Counted from the stretch's first letter, positions 1 through 7,963 are shown. The stretch is DNA of 64,000 nucleotides from LMUY01 sp964245075 (GCA_964245075.1 CAXTLC010000004.1:1-64000); one strand, 5' to 3'. Translations and numbers: made by a program. The notes: generated from the sequence alone by a model not told the origin.

Positions 1-1
1 A

Positions 2-196
2 TCGCTGCCGTTCCCGGCCATCCCGTGCTGGGCACCAAGCGTCAGATTTAACTATTAGGAGGTACGACCTTGGTCGAACGTTCCACTGATCAATGATGTG
101 GATGCCTTGTGCGTCCTGCCCAGGGTAGATCGCGGCGTGTCCGACGTAGTGGCCGTTTGCATTGAACGTGGTGATGGCTGCCTTTACGGCTGGCAC
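2..196 (-). pseudogene. Fragment of a BPSL0067-family protein
   Basis: The minus strand reads an open stretch containing ITTFNANGHYVGHAAIYPGQ and, a few residues on, IHIIDQW. This matches the pattern (ATF..NG.Y..GHAAIY.GQ..GI.V.DQW) of BPSL0067-family proteins, small secreted NlpC/CHAP-like hydrolases or effector-associated proteins of uncertain function. Only the C-terminal half is visible. The side where the N-terminus should lie is occupied by the end of the ABC ATPase gene, and there is no convincing start or ribosome site (a GTG at 196 is possible). The reading frame is still open at the window edge. The family call rests on memory of the motif, so I treat it as a truncated relic; it could also be a short partial gene. 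Confidence 0.45.
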
Positions 197-233
197 GGCG
201 TGGATGGCCGGATCAAGCCCGGCCGTGGCAGCG

Positions 234-1184
234 TCACGACGAAGCGGACGCCGCCACCAGCTCAGCGAAGTGGCACGCGACCAGCCGCCCCTCCACCTCC
301 CGCAACGCCGGCCGCTCGGCGGTGCAGCGCGCGGCGGCGTAGGGGCAGCGGCTGGCGAATGCGCAGCCGGGCGGCGGGTCCACGGGGGAGGGCAGTTCGC
401 CGCGCACCGGCACGCTCGCCCGGCGCCGCGCCGGGTCCACGAAGGGCGTCGAGGACAGCAGCATCCGCGTGTAGGGGTGCAGCGGCCGGTCCAGCACGGC
501 GGCGCGCGACCCCTGCTCCGCCGGGCGGCCGCAGTACATCACCAGCACGTCCTGCGCCATGTGGCGCACCACCGCGATGTCGTGGCTGATGAACAGGTAG
601 GCGATGCCGAGCTCGTCTTGCAGGTCCCGCATCAGGTTCAGCACCTGCGCCTGGATCGAAACGTCCAGGGCGCTCACCGGCTCGTCGGCGGTGACCACGG
701 CGGGGCGCAGCATCAGCGCGCGGGCGATGGCGATGCGCTGCCGCTGCCCGCCGCTGAACATGTGCGGGTAGCGGTCATACGCTTCCGGGCGCAGGCCCAC
801 GCGGTCCAGCATCGCACGCGCCGCCGCCACCCGCTCCCGCCGGGAGCCGCGGCGGTTGATGGTCAGCGGCTCCACCAGCGTGGCGCCGACCGTGCGGCGC
901 GGGTTCAGCGAGCCGAACGGGTTCTGGAACACCATCTGGTTCTGCAATTGCAGCCGGCGGTCCGCGCCGGCCGGCTTGCCCGTGACCGAGACCGTGCCGG
1001 AGGTGGGCGGCTCCATCAGGGCGCAGAGCCGGGCGAGGGTGGACTTGCCGCAGCCGGACTCGCCCACCACCGCCAGGGTGCGCCCGGCGTCGAGCTGGAA
1101 GCTCACGCCGTCCACCGCCTTCAGCAGCTTGCCGCCGCCCACCTGGTAGTGCCGGGTGACGTCGGCTGCCGCCAGCACGCTCAC
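234..1184 (-). CDS. dppF: Peptide-type ABC transporter ATPase, DppF-like
   Basis: This is the second ATPase of a dipeptide/oligopeptide/nickel importer and would energise uptake from the cytoplasmic face. The 316-residue product has Walker A GESGCGKS at residues 41-48, the signature FSGGQRQR near 143-150, Walker B VVTADEP near 163-169, and the C-terminal oligopeptide-type cysteine region with FASRCPYA. I chose the GTG at 1184 because it overlaps the TGA of the preceding ATPase gene as GTGA, which suggests translational coupling. The same frame stays open far upstream, but that part is only a shadow of the neighbour. The substrate cannot be read from the sequence. The dppC and dppD homologues precede it directly, but no dppB homologue is present. 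Confidence 0.93.
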   Translation of the reverse strand: MSVLAAADVTRHYQVGGGKLLKAVDGVSFQLDAGRTLAVVGESGCGKSTLARLCALMEPPTSGTVSVTGKPAGADRRLQLQNQMVFQNPFGSLNPRRTVGATLVEPLTINRRGSRRERVAAARAMLDRVGLRPEAYDRYPHMFSGGQRQRIAIARALMLRPAVVTADEPVSALDVSIQAQVLNLMRDLQDELGIAYLFISHDIAVVRHMAQDVLVMYCGRPAEQGSRAAVLDRPLHPYTRMLLSSTPFVDPARRRASVPVRGELPSPVDPPPGCAFASRCPYAAARCTAERPALREVEGRLVACHFAELVAASASS

Positions 1185-2236
1185 GGCTGCCACCCGGTCG
1201 GCTGCCCGGCATCGTCCAGCGGATAGTGGCAGCGCACGCGCGCGCCCAGGACGGGACTCGGGGCAGGACTCGGGGCGGGACGGAGCTCCGGCCGCTCGAA
1301 GCTGCACCGCATGGTGCGGAAGCGGCAGCGCGGGGCGAACAGGCAGCCGCCGGGCCGGTCGTCGATGCCGGGCACCACGCCCGGGATGGTGGGCAGGCGG
1401 GGCTTGCCCTCCGCCCGTTCGGGCAGCGCGTCCAGCAGGGCGGCGGTGTAGGGGTGGCGGGGGTGGGCGAACAGGGCGTCCGCGGTCTGCTCCTCCATGA
1501 CCTGGCCAGCGTACATCACCTGCACGCGGGTCGCGGTCTGCGCCACCACGCCCATGTCGTGGGTGATCAGCACCAGGCCCATGCCGGTGTCCCGTTGCAG
1601 CCCGACCAGCAGGTCCAGCACGCCTTTCTGCACCGTCACGTCCAGCGCGGTGGTCGGCTCGTCGGCGATCAGCAGCGCCGGGCCGCAGGCGATGGCCATG
1701 GCGATCATCACGCGCTGGTTCAGCCCGCCGGACAACTGGTGCGGGAAGGCGCGCATCCGCTGCTCCGGCGCGGGGATGCCCACTTGGCCCAGCAGGTCCA
1801 GCACCCGGCCGCGCAGCTCGCGGCGGGGCAGCATGCGGCGCACGCGCAGGGCTTCGCCCACCTGCCAGCCGACCGGGTAGCAGGGGTTGAGCGAGGAGGT
1901 CGGCTCCTGGAACACCATCGCCACGTCGCGGCCCACCAGGCGGCGGCGGGCGCGGGGGGAGAGCGTCCGCAAATCCGTGCCGCGGAAGGCGATGGCGTCC
2001 GCCGTGACGCGCCCGGCTGGCGGCAGCAGGCCCATCACGGCCAGCATGGAAACGCTCTTGCCGGAGCCGGACTCGCCGACGACGCACAGCACCTCGCCGG
2101 GTGCGACCGTCAGGCCGACCCCGTCCACCGCGTTGAACCGCCCGGCCGCCGTGTCGAAGGCGACGCTGAGGCCCTGGACGTCCAGCAGAACGCCGTTCCC
2201 AGGGAGGTTCCCAGGGACGTTCCCAGGAGCGCTCAT
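1181..2236 (-). CDS. dppD: Peptide-type ABC transporter ATPase, DppD-like
   Basis: First ATPase of the same importer, 351 residues. Walker A GESGSGKS lies at 54-61, followed by the Q-loop FQEPTSSLNP, a signature region reading LSGGLNQR, and Walker B LLIADEPTTALD. The oligopeptide-type C-terminus contains LFAPRCRF. The ATG at 2236 overlaps the stop of the permease gene as ATGA. Both termini carry short duplications: the N-terminus reads PGNVPGNLPGN and the C-terminal tail reads PAPSPAPSPV. Each is encoded by a 12-bp tandem repeat and lies outside the conserved ATPase core, so function is probably retained. The asparagine in the signature (LNQR where MRQR is usual) is mildly atypical. Confidence 0.93.
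   Translation of the reverse strand: MSAPGNVPGNLPGNGVLLDVQGLSVAFDTAAGRFNAVDGVGLTVAPGEVLCVVGESGSGKSVSMLAVMGLLPPAGRVTADAIAFRGTDLRTLSPRARRRLVGRDVAMVFQEPTSSLNPCYPVGWQVGEALRVRRMLPRRELRGRVLDLLGQVGIPAPEQRMRAFPHQLSGGLNQRVMIAMAIACGPALLIADEPTTALDVTVQKGVLDLLVGLQRDTGMGLVLITHDMGVVAQTATRVQVMYAGQVMEEQTADALFAHPRHPYTAALLDALPERAEGKPRLPTIPGVVPGIDDRPGGCLFAPRCRFRTMRCSFERPELRPAPSPAPSPVLGARVRCHYPLDDAGQPTGWQP
1253..1281. repeat. 12-bp tandem repeat inside dppD 3' end
   Basis: Two near-identical 12-base units (GGGACTCGGGGC at 1253-1264 and AGGACTCGGGGC at 1265-1276) plus a partial third. They encode the PAPSPAPSPV stretch near the C-terminus of the DppD-like ATPase. The period is a multiple of three, so copy-number changes would keep the frame. 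Confidence 0.85.
2195..2230. repeat. 12-bp tandem repeat inside dppD 5' end
   Basis: Three units of GTTCCCAGGGAG, GTTCCCAGGGAC and GTTCCCAGGAGC, directly adjacent. On the coding (minus) strand they give the PGNVPGNLPGN peptide right after the start codon. The region precedes the ABC core and is probably structurally neutral. Confidence 0.9.
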
Positions 2237-3099
2237 CGCCGCAGCTTCGGGTCCAGCGCGTCGCGCAGCCCGTCCCCCAGCAGGTTGAACGCCATGACGG
2301 TGACGAGGATGGCGATGCCCGGGAAGAACAGCAGCCACCAGGCGCGCTGGTAGAATTGCAGCGCGTCGGCGAGCATGGTGCCCCATTCCGGCGTGGGCGG
2401 CTGCGCGCCGAGGCCGAGGAAGCCGAGCGCCGCCGCGTCCAGGATGGCCGAGGAGAAGCCCAGCGTGGCCTGCACGATCAGCGGCGCCAGGCAGTTCGGC
2501 AGCACCACCAGCAGCATGAGCCGCCCCACGCCCGCGCCGGCCGAGCGCGTGGCCACGACATACTCGCGCGCCATCTCCCCCAGCGCCGCCGCGCGGGACA
2601 GCCGGACGAAGGCGGGGAGCTGCACGACCGCGACGGCGAGCATGGCGTTGGTCAGCCCCGGCCCCAGGATGGCGACGACGACGATGGCGAGCAGCAGGGA
2701 CGGGAACACCAGCAGCACGTCCATCAGCCGCATGATCACGACGTCCGTGACGCCGCCGGCGAAGGCCGCGAGGAGGCCCAGCAGCGTGCCGGCGCCGAGC
2801 GAGAGCGCCACCACCACGGCGCCGATCAGCAGCGAAAGGCGGGCGCCGTAGATCAGCCGGGTCAGGATGTCGCGCCCGAGGCTGTCGGTGCCGAGCGGGA
2901 ACGTCGCCTCGGTGAACGGCGGCGTCAGGAAGGATTGGCGGAACTGCTCCGCCGGCCCGTGCGGCGCCACGGCGGGGGCGGCGGCGGCCAGCAGGACGAG
3001 GACGACCATGACGGCGAGGCCCGCGACCGCGCCCCGGTTCTCGAACAGCCGGCGTGCGAGGGCGAATCGGGGCGGGCGGCGGCTGAGGGTGATGCTCAT
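2233..3099 (-). CDS. dppC: Peptide-type ABC transporter permease, DppC-like
   Basis: Inner-membrane permease with the N-terminal OppC/DppC extension, several hydrophobic segments, and the BPD inner-membrane domain. The EAA-like loop reads AAALGEMAREYVVATRSAGA, and the family-typical PLGTDSLGRDILTRLIYGAR stretch follows the first membrane segment. I use the ATG at 3099 (protein beginning MSITLSRRPP); an in-frame TTG at 3117 would add six residues. Its stop overlaps the start of dppD. DppC normally pairs with DppB, whose gene should lie directly upstream. Here the upstream neighbour is an esterase gene, so the transporter is incomplete in this window. Confidence 0.92.
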   Translation of the reverse strand: MSITLSRRPPRFALARRLFENRGAVAGLAVMVVLVLLAAAAPAVAPHGPAEQFRQSFLTPPFTEATFPLGTDSLGRDILTRLIYGARLSLLIGAVVVALSLGAGTLLGLLAAFAGGVTDVVIMRLMDVLLVFPSLLLAIVVVAILGPGLTNAMLAVAVVQLPAFVRLSRAAALGEMAREYVVATRSAGAGVGRLMLLVVLPNCLAPLIVQATLGFSSAILDAAALGFLGLGAQPPTPEWGTMLADALQFYQRAWWLLFFPGIAILVTVMAFNLLGDGLRDALDPKLRR

Positions 3100-3168
3100 G
3101 GCCGAGCGTTGCAACAATCGTGCTGCGAAGCTACCGGGTTTCGTGCCGGAGGGCGCCGCAGCCGAGCC

Positions 3169-4197
3169 TCAGCTTGCCGGCACGAGGCCCCAGGTGCGGG
3201 CGATGTGCCAGGTGGATGGGATGCTGCTTTCCAGCACGTGCGGCAACGCGTGGCCCACCCCGCGGTCCCCCGGGGCGCCGGGCGTGACCGGGGTGCCGTG
3301 CCCCAGGCCGGGCACGGTGAACAGCTCCACCCGCACCGTCCCCCCGGCATCGCGCCAGGCGCGGTGGGGAACGCCGTCGACGGTGTCGGGCCGGCCGTCC
3401 GCCTCGCGCAGGCCGTGCACGTCGCACCATTGCTTGGCGTGCTCGACTGCGGCAGCGGGGGACACGGTCGCGTCCGCGTCGCCGTGCCAGATCGACACGA
3501 CCGGCTTGCGCTGCGGCGCGGGGCTGGCCCGGCGGACCTTGGCGCCCCAGTCCGGCGCGGCGAGCGCCGGGGGGCGCCGCATGGCGCCCAGCGCTTCCCC
3601 CACCCCGGCCGCGCAGCCGAACGGCAGGCCGGCGATGATGGCGCCGGCGGCGAACACGTCCGGGTAGGTCGCCAGCATCGCCGAGGCCATCGCGCCGCCT
3701 GCCGACAGGCCGGTGACGAACACGCGGGACGGGTCATGCCGGCAATCCGCCGCCATCTGCGCCACCATGGCGCGGATCGAGGCCGCCTCGCCGCCGCCGC
3801 GCGCGACGTCGCCAGGCTCGAACCAGTTGAAGCAAGCGTTCTGGTTGTTGGACCGGACCTGCTCCGGCGCCAGGACCGCGAAGCCGTGCCGTTCCGCAAG
3901 GGTGGACCACCCCGTTCCGCCATCGTAGCCGGACGCGGTCTGGGTGCAGCCGTGCAGCACCACGACCAGCGGCGCACCCGGAAGGAGGCCGGTCGGCACG
4001 TAGCGCAGCATCCGCAAAGCCCCGGGGTTGGCGCCGAAGCTGGAAACCTCCTCGAGCCGGCCGCTATCCCCGCCGAAGCCAGCCATGCCCGGCAGCGAAC
4101 CCAGGCCGCGGCGCAGCCGGGTGAGGTCGGCCAGGCTGGTCCGCATGGTGGGCAGGCTGGCCCGCATGGTCGGCAGGGATAGGCCGGGGATTTTCAT
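3169..4197 (-). CDS. PHB-depolymerase-family esterase
   Basis: A 342-residue alpha/beta hydrolase of the esterase_phb family, which cleaves poly(3-hydroxybutyrate) or related esters. Visible hallmarks are the oxyanion region VVVLHGCTQTA near 78-88, the lipase box GLSAG at 163-167 with Ser165 as nucleophile, HGDADATVSP for the acidic residue, and a late PGLGHGTPV for the histidine. There is no convincing signal peptide, so secretion is uncertain. The N-terminus before the hydrolase domain contains a duplicated heptad-like segment (SLPTMRASLPTMRTSL). PHA synthesis genes lie about 25 kb away on the other side of the window, so a role in polymer turnover is plausible but inferred. Confidence 0.85.
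   Translation of the reverse strand: MKIPGLSLPTMRASLPTMRTSLADLTRLRRGLGSLPGMAGFGGDSGRLEEVSSFGANPGALRMLRYVPTGLLPGAPLVVVLHGCTQTASGYDGGTGWSTLAERHGFAVLAPEQVRSNNQNACFNWFEPGDVARGGGEAASIRAMVAQMAADCRHDPSRVFVTGLSAGGAMASAMLATYPDVFAAGAIIAGLPFGCAAGVGEALGAMRRPPALAAPDWGAKVRRASPAPQRKPVVSIWHGDADATVSPAAAVEHAKQWCDVHGLREADGRPDTVDGVPHRAWRDAGGTVRVELFTVPGLGHGTPVTPGAPGDRGVGHALPHVLESSIPSTWHIARTWGLVPAS
4130..4180. repeat. 21-bp tandem repeat in the esterase N-terminus
   Basis: Two 21-base units (4130-4150 and 4151-4171, each containing GGCTGG.CCGCATGGT) with a partial third. They encode the repeated SLPTMR peptide before the hydrolase domain. The period is again a multiple of three. Confidence 0.8.
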
Positions 4198-4224
4198 TCA
4201 ATCGACATGGTGCGGTGCAGCATC

Positions 4225-4542
4225 GCGAACAAGGCGGGCACCCGCCCGGGCGGTGGCGCGGGTGGACGTGTCCGCCCGCAGGGCGCACCTGGCAGCAGGC
4301 GGCGCCGGAACACGGGGCGGCGCGGGGCGGACGCGCCGTGGGCCTGGACGCTTTGGACCGCCACCGTCACGTTGCGCCCGGGCCGTCACGAGTTGGCGGC
4401 GCGCGCCTGGGACGATGCCGGGCAGACCCAGCCTTCCGCGGCGGCCGAGGTGTGGAACTGCAAGGGGTGCCTGAGCACGGCGTGGCACCGCGTGGCCGTT
4501 TCGGCAGGGCGACGCGCAACCGTTCCGGGCCGGCTGCCGTAA
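4225..4542 (+). pseudogene. Relic of sulfite-oxidase-type molybdoenzyme C-terminus
   Basis: Three plus-strand frames together spell the C-terminal dimerisation domain of a SorA/sulfite-oxidase-like molybdopterin enzyme. The pieces are AVARVDVSA near 4250-4280, then GRTWQQAA in another frame, then DAPWAWTLWTATV, and later RAWDDAGQTQP and STAWHRV in a third frame ending at 4542. Family members typically carry this order (RVDVS.DGG.TW..A..WAWTLW...V....RAWD.AGQTQP...WN.KG....AWHRV). The catalytic molybdopterin domain is absent and at least two frameshifts are needed, so this is a decayed remnant. It fills the otherwise empty interval between the esterase and the DUF4864 gene. Confidence 0.7.
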
Positions 4543-4567
4543 CCCCCATGCCAGCGGGGTCAACGTC

Positions 4568-4996
4568 ATGCGCGCGCTTCTCATCATCTCGTCCCTTCTC
4601 GCCGGTTTGTGCGGCACGGCCTGGGCGCAGGCACGCCCGGTGCCGGCGTCCGACGCGGCTGCGATCCACTCGGTGATCAACCGCCAGATCGAGGCGTTCG
4701 GCCGCGACGATGCCGCGGCGGCGTTCAAGCTCGCTTCTCCCAGCATCCAGGGGGAGTTCGGCTCGGCGGACCAGTTCCTGGACATGGTGCGCCGGAGCTA
4801 CCCCCCCGTGTACCGGCCCCGCTCGGTCGAGTTCGCGGCGTTGGGCGAGGTGGATGGCGATGTTGTGCAGAACGTCGAGCTTATCGGCCCGGACGGATTG
4901 GCCTACACTGCGCGCTACACGATGGAAAAGCAGGCGGACGGGTCCTGGCGGGTCAGCGCCTGCGAGCTGCTGCAAAGCCGGCGCCTCGGCGTCTGA
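4568..4996 (+). CDS. Secreted DUF4864 protein
   Basis: A 142-residue product with a clear signal peptide (hydrophobic LLIISSLLAGLCGTAWA, cleavage after AWA), so it is probably periplasmic. The mature part, beginning VPASDAAAIHSVINRQIEAF, resembles DUF4864, an NTF2/SnoaL-like fold group of unknown role: paired helices, then a small beta sheet with a VSACELL end. The start ATG at 4568 directly precedes the signal peptide. The next gene, an exporter, begins about 30 bp downstream on the same strand, so they may be co-transcribed. No function is assigned. Confidence 0.75.
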   Translation: MRALLIISSLLAGLCGTAWAQARPVPASDAAAIHSVINRQIEAFGRDDAAAAFKLASPSIQGEFGSADQFLDMVRRSYPPVYRPRSVEFAALGEVDGDVVQNVELIGPDGLAYTARYTMEKQADGSWRVSACELLQSRRLGV

Positions 4997-5026
4997 TGGA
5001 GAGACCATGACCGGAGCCGTGACCCG

Positions 5027-6268
5027 ATGAACGTCCGTGTAGCGCCCCAGACGGTCCGCGTGGGCGTCGTTCCGGCCGTGGGCGCGGCGGCCGTGCCCGG
5101 CACGGTGCTTTCCATCCTGCTGGCGATCAGCTTCTCCCACACGCTGAACGACCTGATGCAATCCCTGCTGCCGTCGATCTACCCCCTGATGAAGACCAAG
5201 TATGGCCTGAGCTTCCTGCAACTCGGCGTGCTCACCCTGGTGTTCCAGACCACCGCCTCGCTGTTGCAGCCGCTGGTGGGCATCTACACGGACAAGCGGC
5301 CGATGCCCTACTCGCTGGCGGCCGGGATGGCGTTCACCCTGGCCGGCCTGCTGATGCTGTCGGAAGCGCACGGCTACGGGACGCTCGTGCTGGCGGCGGC
5401 GGTGGTGGGCGTCGGCTCCTCCGTGTTCCACCCGGAATCGTCGCGGGTGGCGCGCATGGCGTCCGGCGGGCGGTATGGCTTCGCGCAGTCGGTGTTCCAG
5501 GTCGGCGGCAATGCCGGGCAGGCGATCGGTCCGCTGGCCGGCGCCTTCGTGGTCTCGCACGGGCAATGGAGCGTGGCGCTGTTCGGCGTGCTGGCGGTGA
5601 TCGGGATGGGCCTGCTGTCCGTCGTGGGCCGCTGGTACGGGGCCACGCTGGTGCTGCGCAGCCGGGCCAAGCAGGCCGGCGCCGTGGCGCCGGACCTGCC
5701 GCGGCGCCGGGTGGTGCTGGCGATCTGCACCCTGCTGGCGCTGATCTTCAGCAAGTACGTCTATACGGCGAGCCTGGGCAACTACTACATCTTCTACCTG
5801 ATCGACCGGTTCCACGTCACGGTGCAGCAGGCGCAGGTGGATCTGGCGATCTACCTGGGGGCTTTCGCGCTCGGCACCTTGCTGGGCGGCCCGGTCGGCG
5901 ACCGGATCGGCCGCAAGTACGTCATCTGGGGCTCGATCCTGGGCGTGCTGCCATTCACCCTGGCGCTGCCCTACGTGAACCTGTTCTGGACGGTGGCGCT
6001 GACGATCCCGATCGGCCTGATCCTGTCTTCCGCCTTCTCGGCCATCCTGGTCTATGCGCAGGAGCTGCTGCCCGGCCGGGTCGGCATGGTGTCCGGGCTG
6101 TTCTTCGGCCTGGCATTCGGCATCGCCGGGGTCGCCGCGGCCGTGCTGGGCCGGGTGGCCGACCATTACGGCATCACGGCGGTGTACGAGGTGTGCGCGT
6201 TCCTGCCGCTGATCGGCCTGGTGGCCGCGTTCCTGCCCAACCTCGAGAGGCCCCGCCATGCCGTTTGA
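5027..6268 (+). CDS. fsr: MFS exporter, fosmidomycin-resistance (Fsr) type
   Basis: A 413-residue major facilitator protein with twelve probable membrane segments. The N-terminal segment SFSHTLNDLMQSLLPSIYPL, the motif QLGVLTLVFQTTASLLQPLVG, and the loop motif GGPVGDRIGRKYVI are characteristic of the Fsr group, which exports fosmidomycin and related compounds in E. coli. Whether this protein confers drug resistance here cannot be told. Its stop overlaps the following DUF2237 gene by 11 nt, suggesting an operon with that gene and the GST gene. Confidence 0.88.
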   Translation: MNVRVAPQTVRVGVVPAVGAAAVPGTVLSILLAISFSHTLNDLMQSLLPSIYPLMKTKYGLSFLQLGVLTLVFQTTASLLQPLVGIYTDKRPMPYSLAAGMAFTLAGLLMLSEAHGYGTLVLAAAVVGVGSSVFHPESSRVARMASGGRYGFAQSVFQVGGNAGQAIGPLAGAFVVSHGQWSVALFGVLAVIGMGLLSVVGRWYGATLVLRSRAKQAGAVAPDLPRRRVVLAICTLLALIFSKYVYTASLGNYYIFYLIDRFHVTVQQAQVDLAIYLGAFALGTLLGGPVGDRIGRKYVIWGSILGVLPFTLALPYVNLFWTVALTIPIGLILSSAFSAILVYAQELLPGRVGMVSGLFFGLAFGIAGVAAAVLGRVADHYGITAVYEVCAFLPLIGLVAAFLPNLERPRHAV

Positions 6269-6650
6269 CGAGACTGGCGGCCGCCGGCCCGGCCGCAACG
6301 TGCTGGGTGGCCGGTTGCAAAGCTGCTCCATCTCGCCCTTGACCGGGTTCTACCGGGACGGCTGCTGCAACACCGGGCCGGAGGACGCCGGCAGCCACAC
6401 CGTCTGCGCCGTGGTCACCGCCGAGTTCCTGCGGTTCAGCGTGGAGCACGGCAACGACCTGTCCACCCCGCACCCGGACTACGGCTTCCCCGGGTTGCAG
6501 CCCGGTGACCGCTGGTGCCTGTGCGCGCCGCGCTGGCAGCAGGCGCTGGAAGGCGGCTGCGCCCCCGCCGTGGCGCTGGAAGCGACGGAGGAAGGCGCGC
6601 TGGCGCATTGCAAGCTGGAGGACCTGGAACGGCACGCGGCGAAATGCTGA
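6258..6650 (+). CDS. DUF2237 family protein
   Basis: A 130-residue cytosolic protein matching the DUF2237 pattern: NVLGGRLQSCS, PLTGFYRDGCCNTG, HTVCAVVT.EFL.FS...GNDLSTP, and PGDRWCLCA.RW..A. Several conserved cysteines could bind metal or be redox active, but the biochemical role of the family is not established. It overlaps fsr at its start and the GST gene at its end (7 nt). It is therefore translationally coupled within a three-gene run; a detoxification context is only a guess. Confidence 0.85.
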   Translation: MPFDETGGRRPGRNVLGGRLQSCSISPLTGFYRDGCCNTGPEDAGSHTVCAVVTAEFLRFSVEHGNDLSTPHPDYGFPGLQPGDRWCLCAPRWQQALEGGCAPAVALEATEEGALAHCKLEDLERHAAKC

Positions 6651-7261
6651 CGGTCCACCACCTCAACAACAGCCGCAGCCAGCGCATCCTGTGGATGCTG
6701 GAGGAACTCGGCGCCACCTACGAGGTGGTCCGTTACGAGCGTGACCCGGCCACCATGCTGGCGCCCCCGGCGCTGCTGGCGGTCCACCGGCTCGGCAAGT
6801 CCCCGGTGATCGACGACGGCGGCGTGGTGGTGTCCGAGTCCGGCGCGATCGTGGAGTACCTGGCCGAGCAGTTCGACGGCCTGCGCCCGCCCGGGGCGGT
6901 CGAGCGGCGCCGGGCGACCTACTGGGTGCATTTCGCCGAAGGCTCGGCGATGACCCCGCTGCTGCTGAAGCTCTACCTGCGCCGGCTGGGTGGGGCTGGC
7001 GCGCCCTTGCTGGCGCGGGTGGACGGGCAGATCACGGCGATGCTGGCGCATGTCGAGGCGGAGCTGGGCGACGGGTTGTTCCTGGCCGGGAGCGATCTCA
7101 GCGTCGCGGACATCATGATGTCCTACCCGTTGGAGGCCGCCGGCGCGCGGGGCGGGGCGGAGCCGTTCGGGCAGGTCCGGGCGTACCTGGACCGGCTCCA
7201 TGCCCGGCCGGCGTACCAGGCGGCGCTGGAACGGGGCGGGCCGTACCAGATGCTGGGTTGA
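6644..7261 (+). CDS. Glutathione S-transferase
   Basis: A 205-residue GST with an N-terminal thioredoxin-like domain (LTVHHLNNSRSQRILWMLEE, then GKSPVI and the glutathione-binding ESGAIVEYL) and an all-helical C-terminal domain (ADIMMSYPLEAA). The N-terminal NNSRSQRI region is typical of bacterial beta/theta-like GSTs that use Ser or Asn. I chose the ATG at 6644 because it overlaps the DUF2237 stop; a longer frame upstream is a shadow. It likely conjugates or reduces electrophiles in the cytoplasm; the substrate is unknown. Confidence 0.9.
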   Translation: MLTVHHLNNSRSQRILWMLEELGATYEVVRYERDPATMLAPPALLAVHRLGKSPVIDDGGVVVSESGAIVEYLAEQFDGLRPPGAVERRRATYWVHFAEGSAMTPLLLKLYLRRLGGAGAPLLARVDGQITAMLAHVEAELGDGLFLAGSDLSVADIMMSYPLEAAGARGGAEPFGQVRAYLDRLHARPAYQAALERGGPYQMLG

Positions 7262-7356
7262 CCCGTCAGCCGGATGTTTCTGCCATGGGCCACCTACAAA
7301 CTGATAGATGCTGCGTTCGATGTGACAGTTGCGACGGCTAGGCCGTGTCGTCTCTC

Positions 7357-7619
7357 GTGGATGTCGAATACGATACCGTAAAGGATGCCAGCAACGTCGC
7401 TGAGCATGGCGTATCGTTGGCGCTGGGACTGTTGATCCTTGAAGGCGCGCTAGCCTCGATCGTGGATGACCGGCAGGATTGTGGCGAGGTCCGCGCCAAC
7501 GCATTCGGGCTGGTGGCAAGCCGCCTCTATGTCTGTGCCTACACCGTGCGGGTAGCGCTTACCGGATCATCTCGGCTCGCAAGGCAAGCAAGCGGGAGCA
7601 GGGGCTATGGCGATCGTAA
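7357..7619 (+). pseudogene. brnT: BrnT-like toxin, frameshifted
   Basis: Starting at GTG 7357 (or GTG 7345), the frame reads VEYDTVKDASNVAEHGVSLAL, then DDRQDCGEVRANAFGLVASRL and a C-Y-T-V-R end. This matches BrnT/DUF497 ribonuclease toxins. After the VR (about 7545-7562) the expected continuation RIISARKASKRE is found in another frame, running to TAA at 7617-7619. One inserted base in the G-run would restore a full protein ending 13 nt inside the antitoxin start. It is thus a single-base frameshift, real or a sequencing error. If real, the toxin is probably inactive while the antitoxin is kept. Confidence 0.75.
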
Positions 7620-7963
7620 AAGTCACGCCGCAGATGGTGCGGCAGGCAGTTGAGGCAACTGACTGGGCTGCTCAGGACGCCTTGACCGACGCCGACATCG
7701 CAGAACGTGTTGAGGGAGATCCCGATGCAGCACCGCTGTTGACGGAGGGGGAAACGGCCGCTGCCCTGATTTGCACCGTGCGGGCGCGGCTGGGTCTCTC
7801 GCAACCAGCATTCGCGCAGCGTTACGACATCGCGCCCGGGACGCTGGAGGATTGGGAGGGGGGCCGCAAGAAGCCGGACCGGACCGCGTTCGCCTACCTG
7901 CGCGTAATCGCCGAGGAGCCCTATGTCGTGGCGCGCGTGCTCAGAAGTGGTCCTGCCGAGTAA
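7607..7963 (+). CDS. HTH antitoxin partner of BrnT-like toxin
   Basis: A 118-residue protein whose C-terminal half is an XRE-type helix-turn-helix (RARLGLSQPAFAQRYDIAPG, then LEDWEGGRKKPD), preceded by an acidic region DADIAERVEGDPDAAPLL. Its ATG overlaps the end of the shifted toxin frame, the usual toxin-antitoxin coupling. It should bind both the toxin and the operon's promoter as repressor. Classical BrnA is a ribbon-helix-helix protein; this HTH type is a common alternative partner, as inferred from context. The gene itself is intact. Confidence 0.8.
   Translation: MAIVKVTPQMVRQAVEATDWAAQDALTDADIAERVEGDPDAAPLLTEGETAAALICTVRARLGLSQPAFAQRYDIAPGTLEDWEGGRKKPDRTAFAYLRVIAEEPYVVARVLRSGPAE

Noticed and set aside
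234..2087. A single 617-codon minus-strand frame covering both ABC ATPases
   Set aside because: The upstream half is only the shadow of dppD in another frame; the real dppF starts at GTG 1184 with GTGA overlap.
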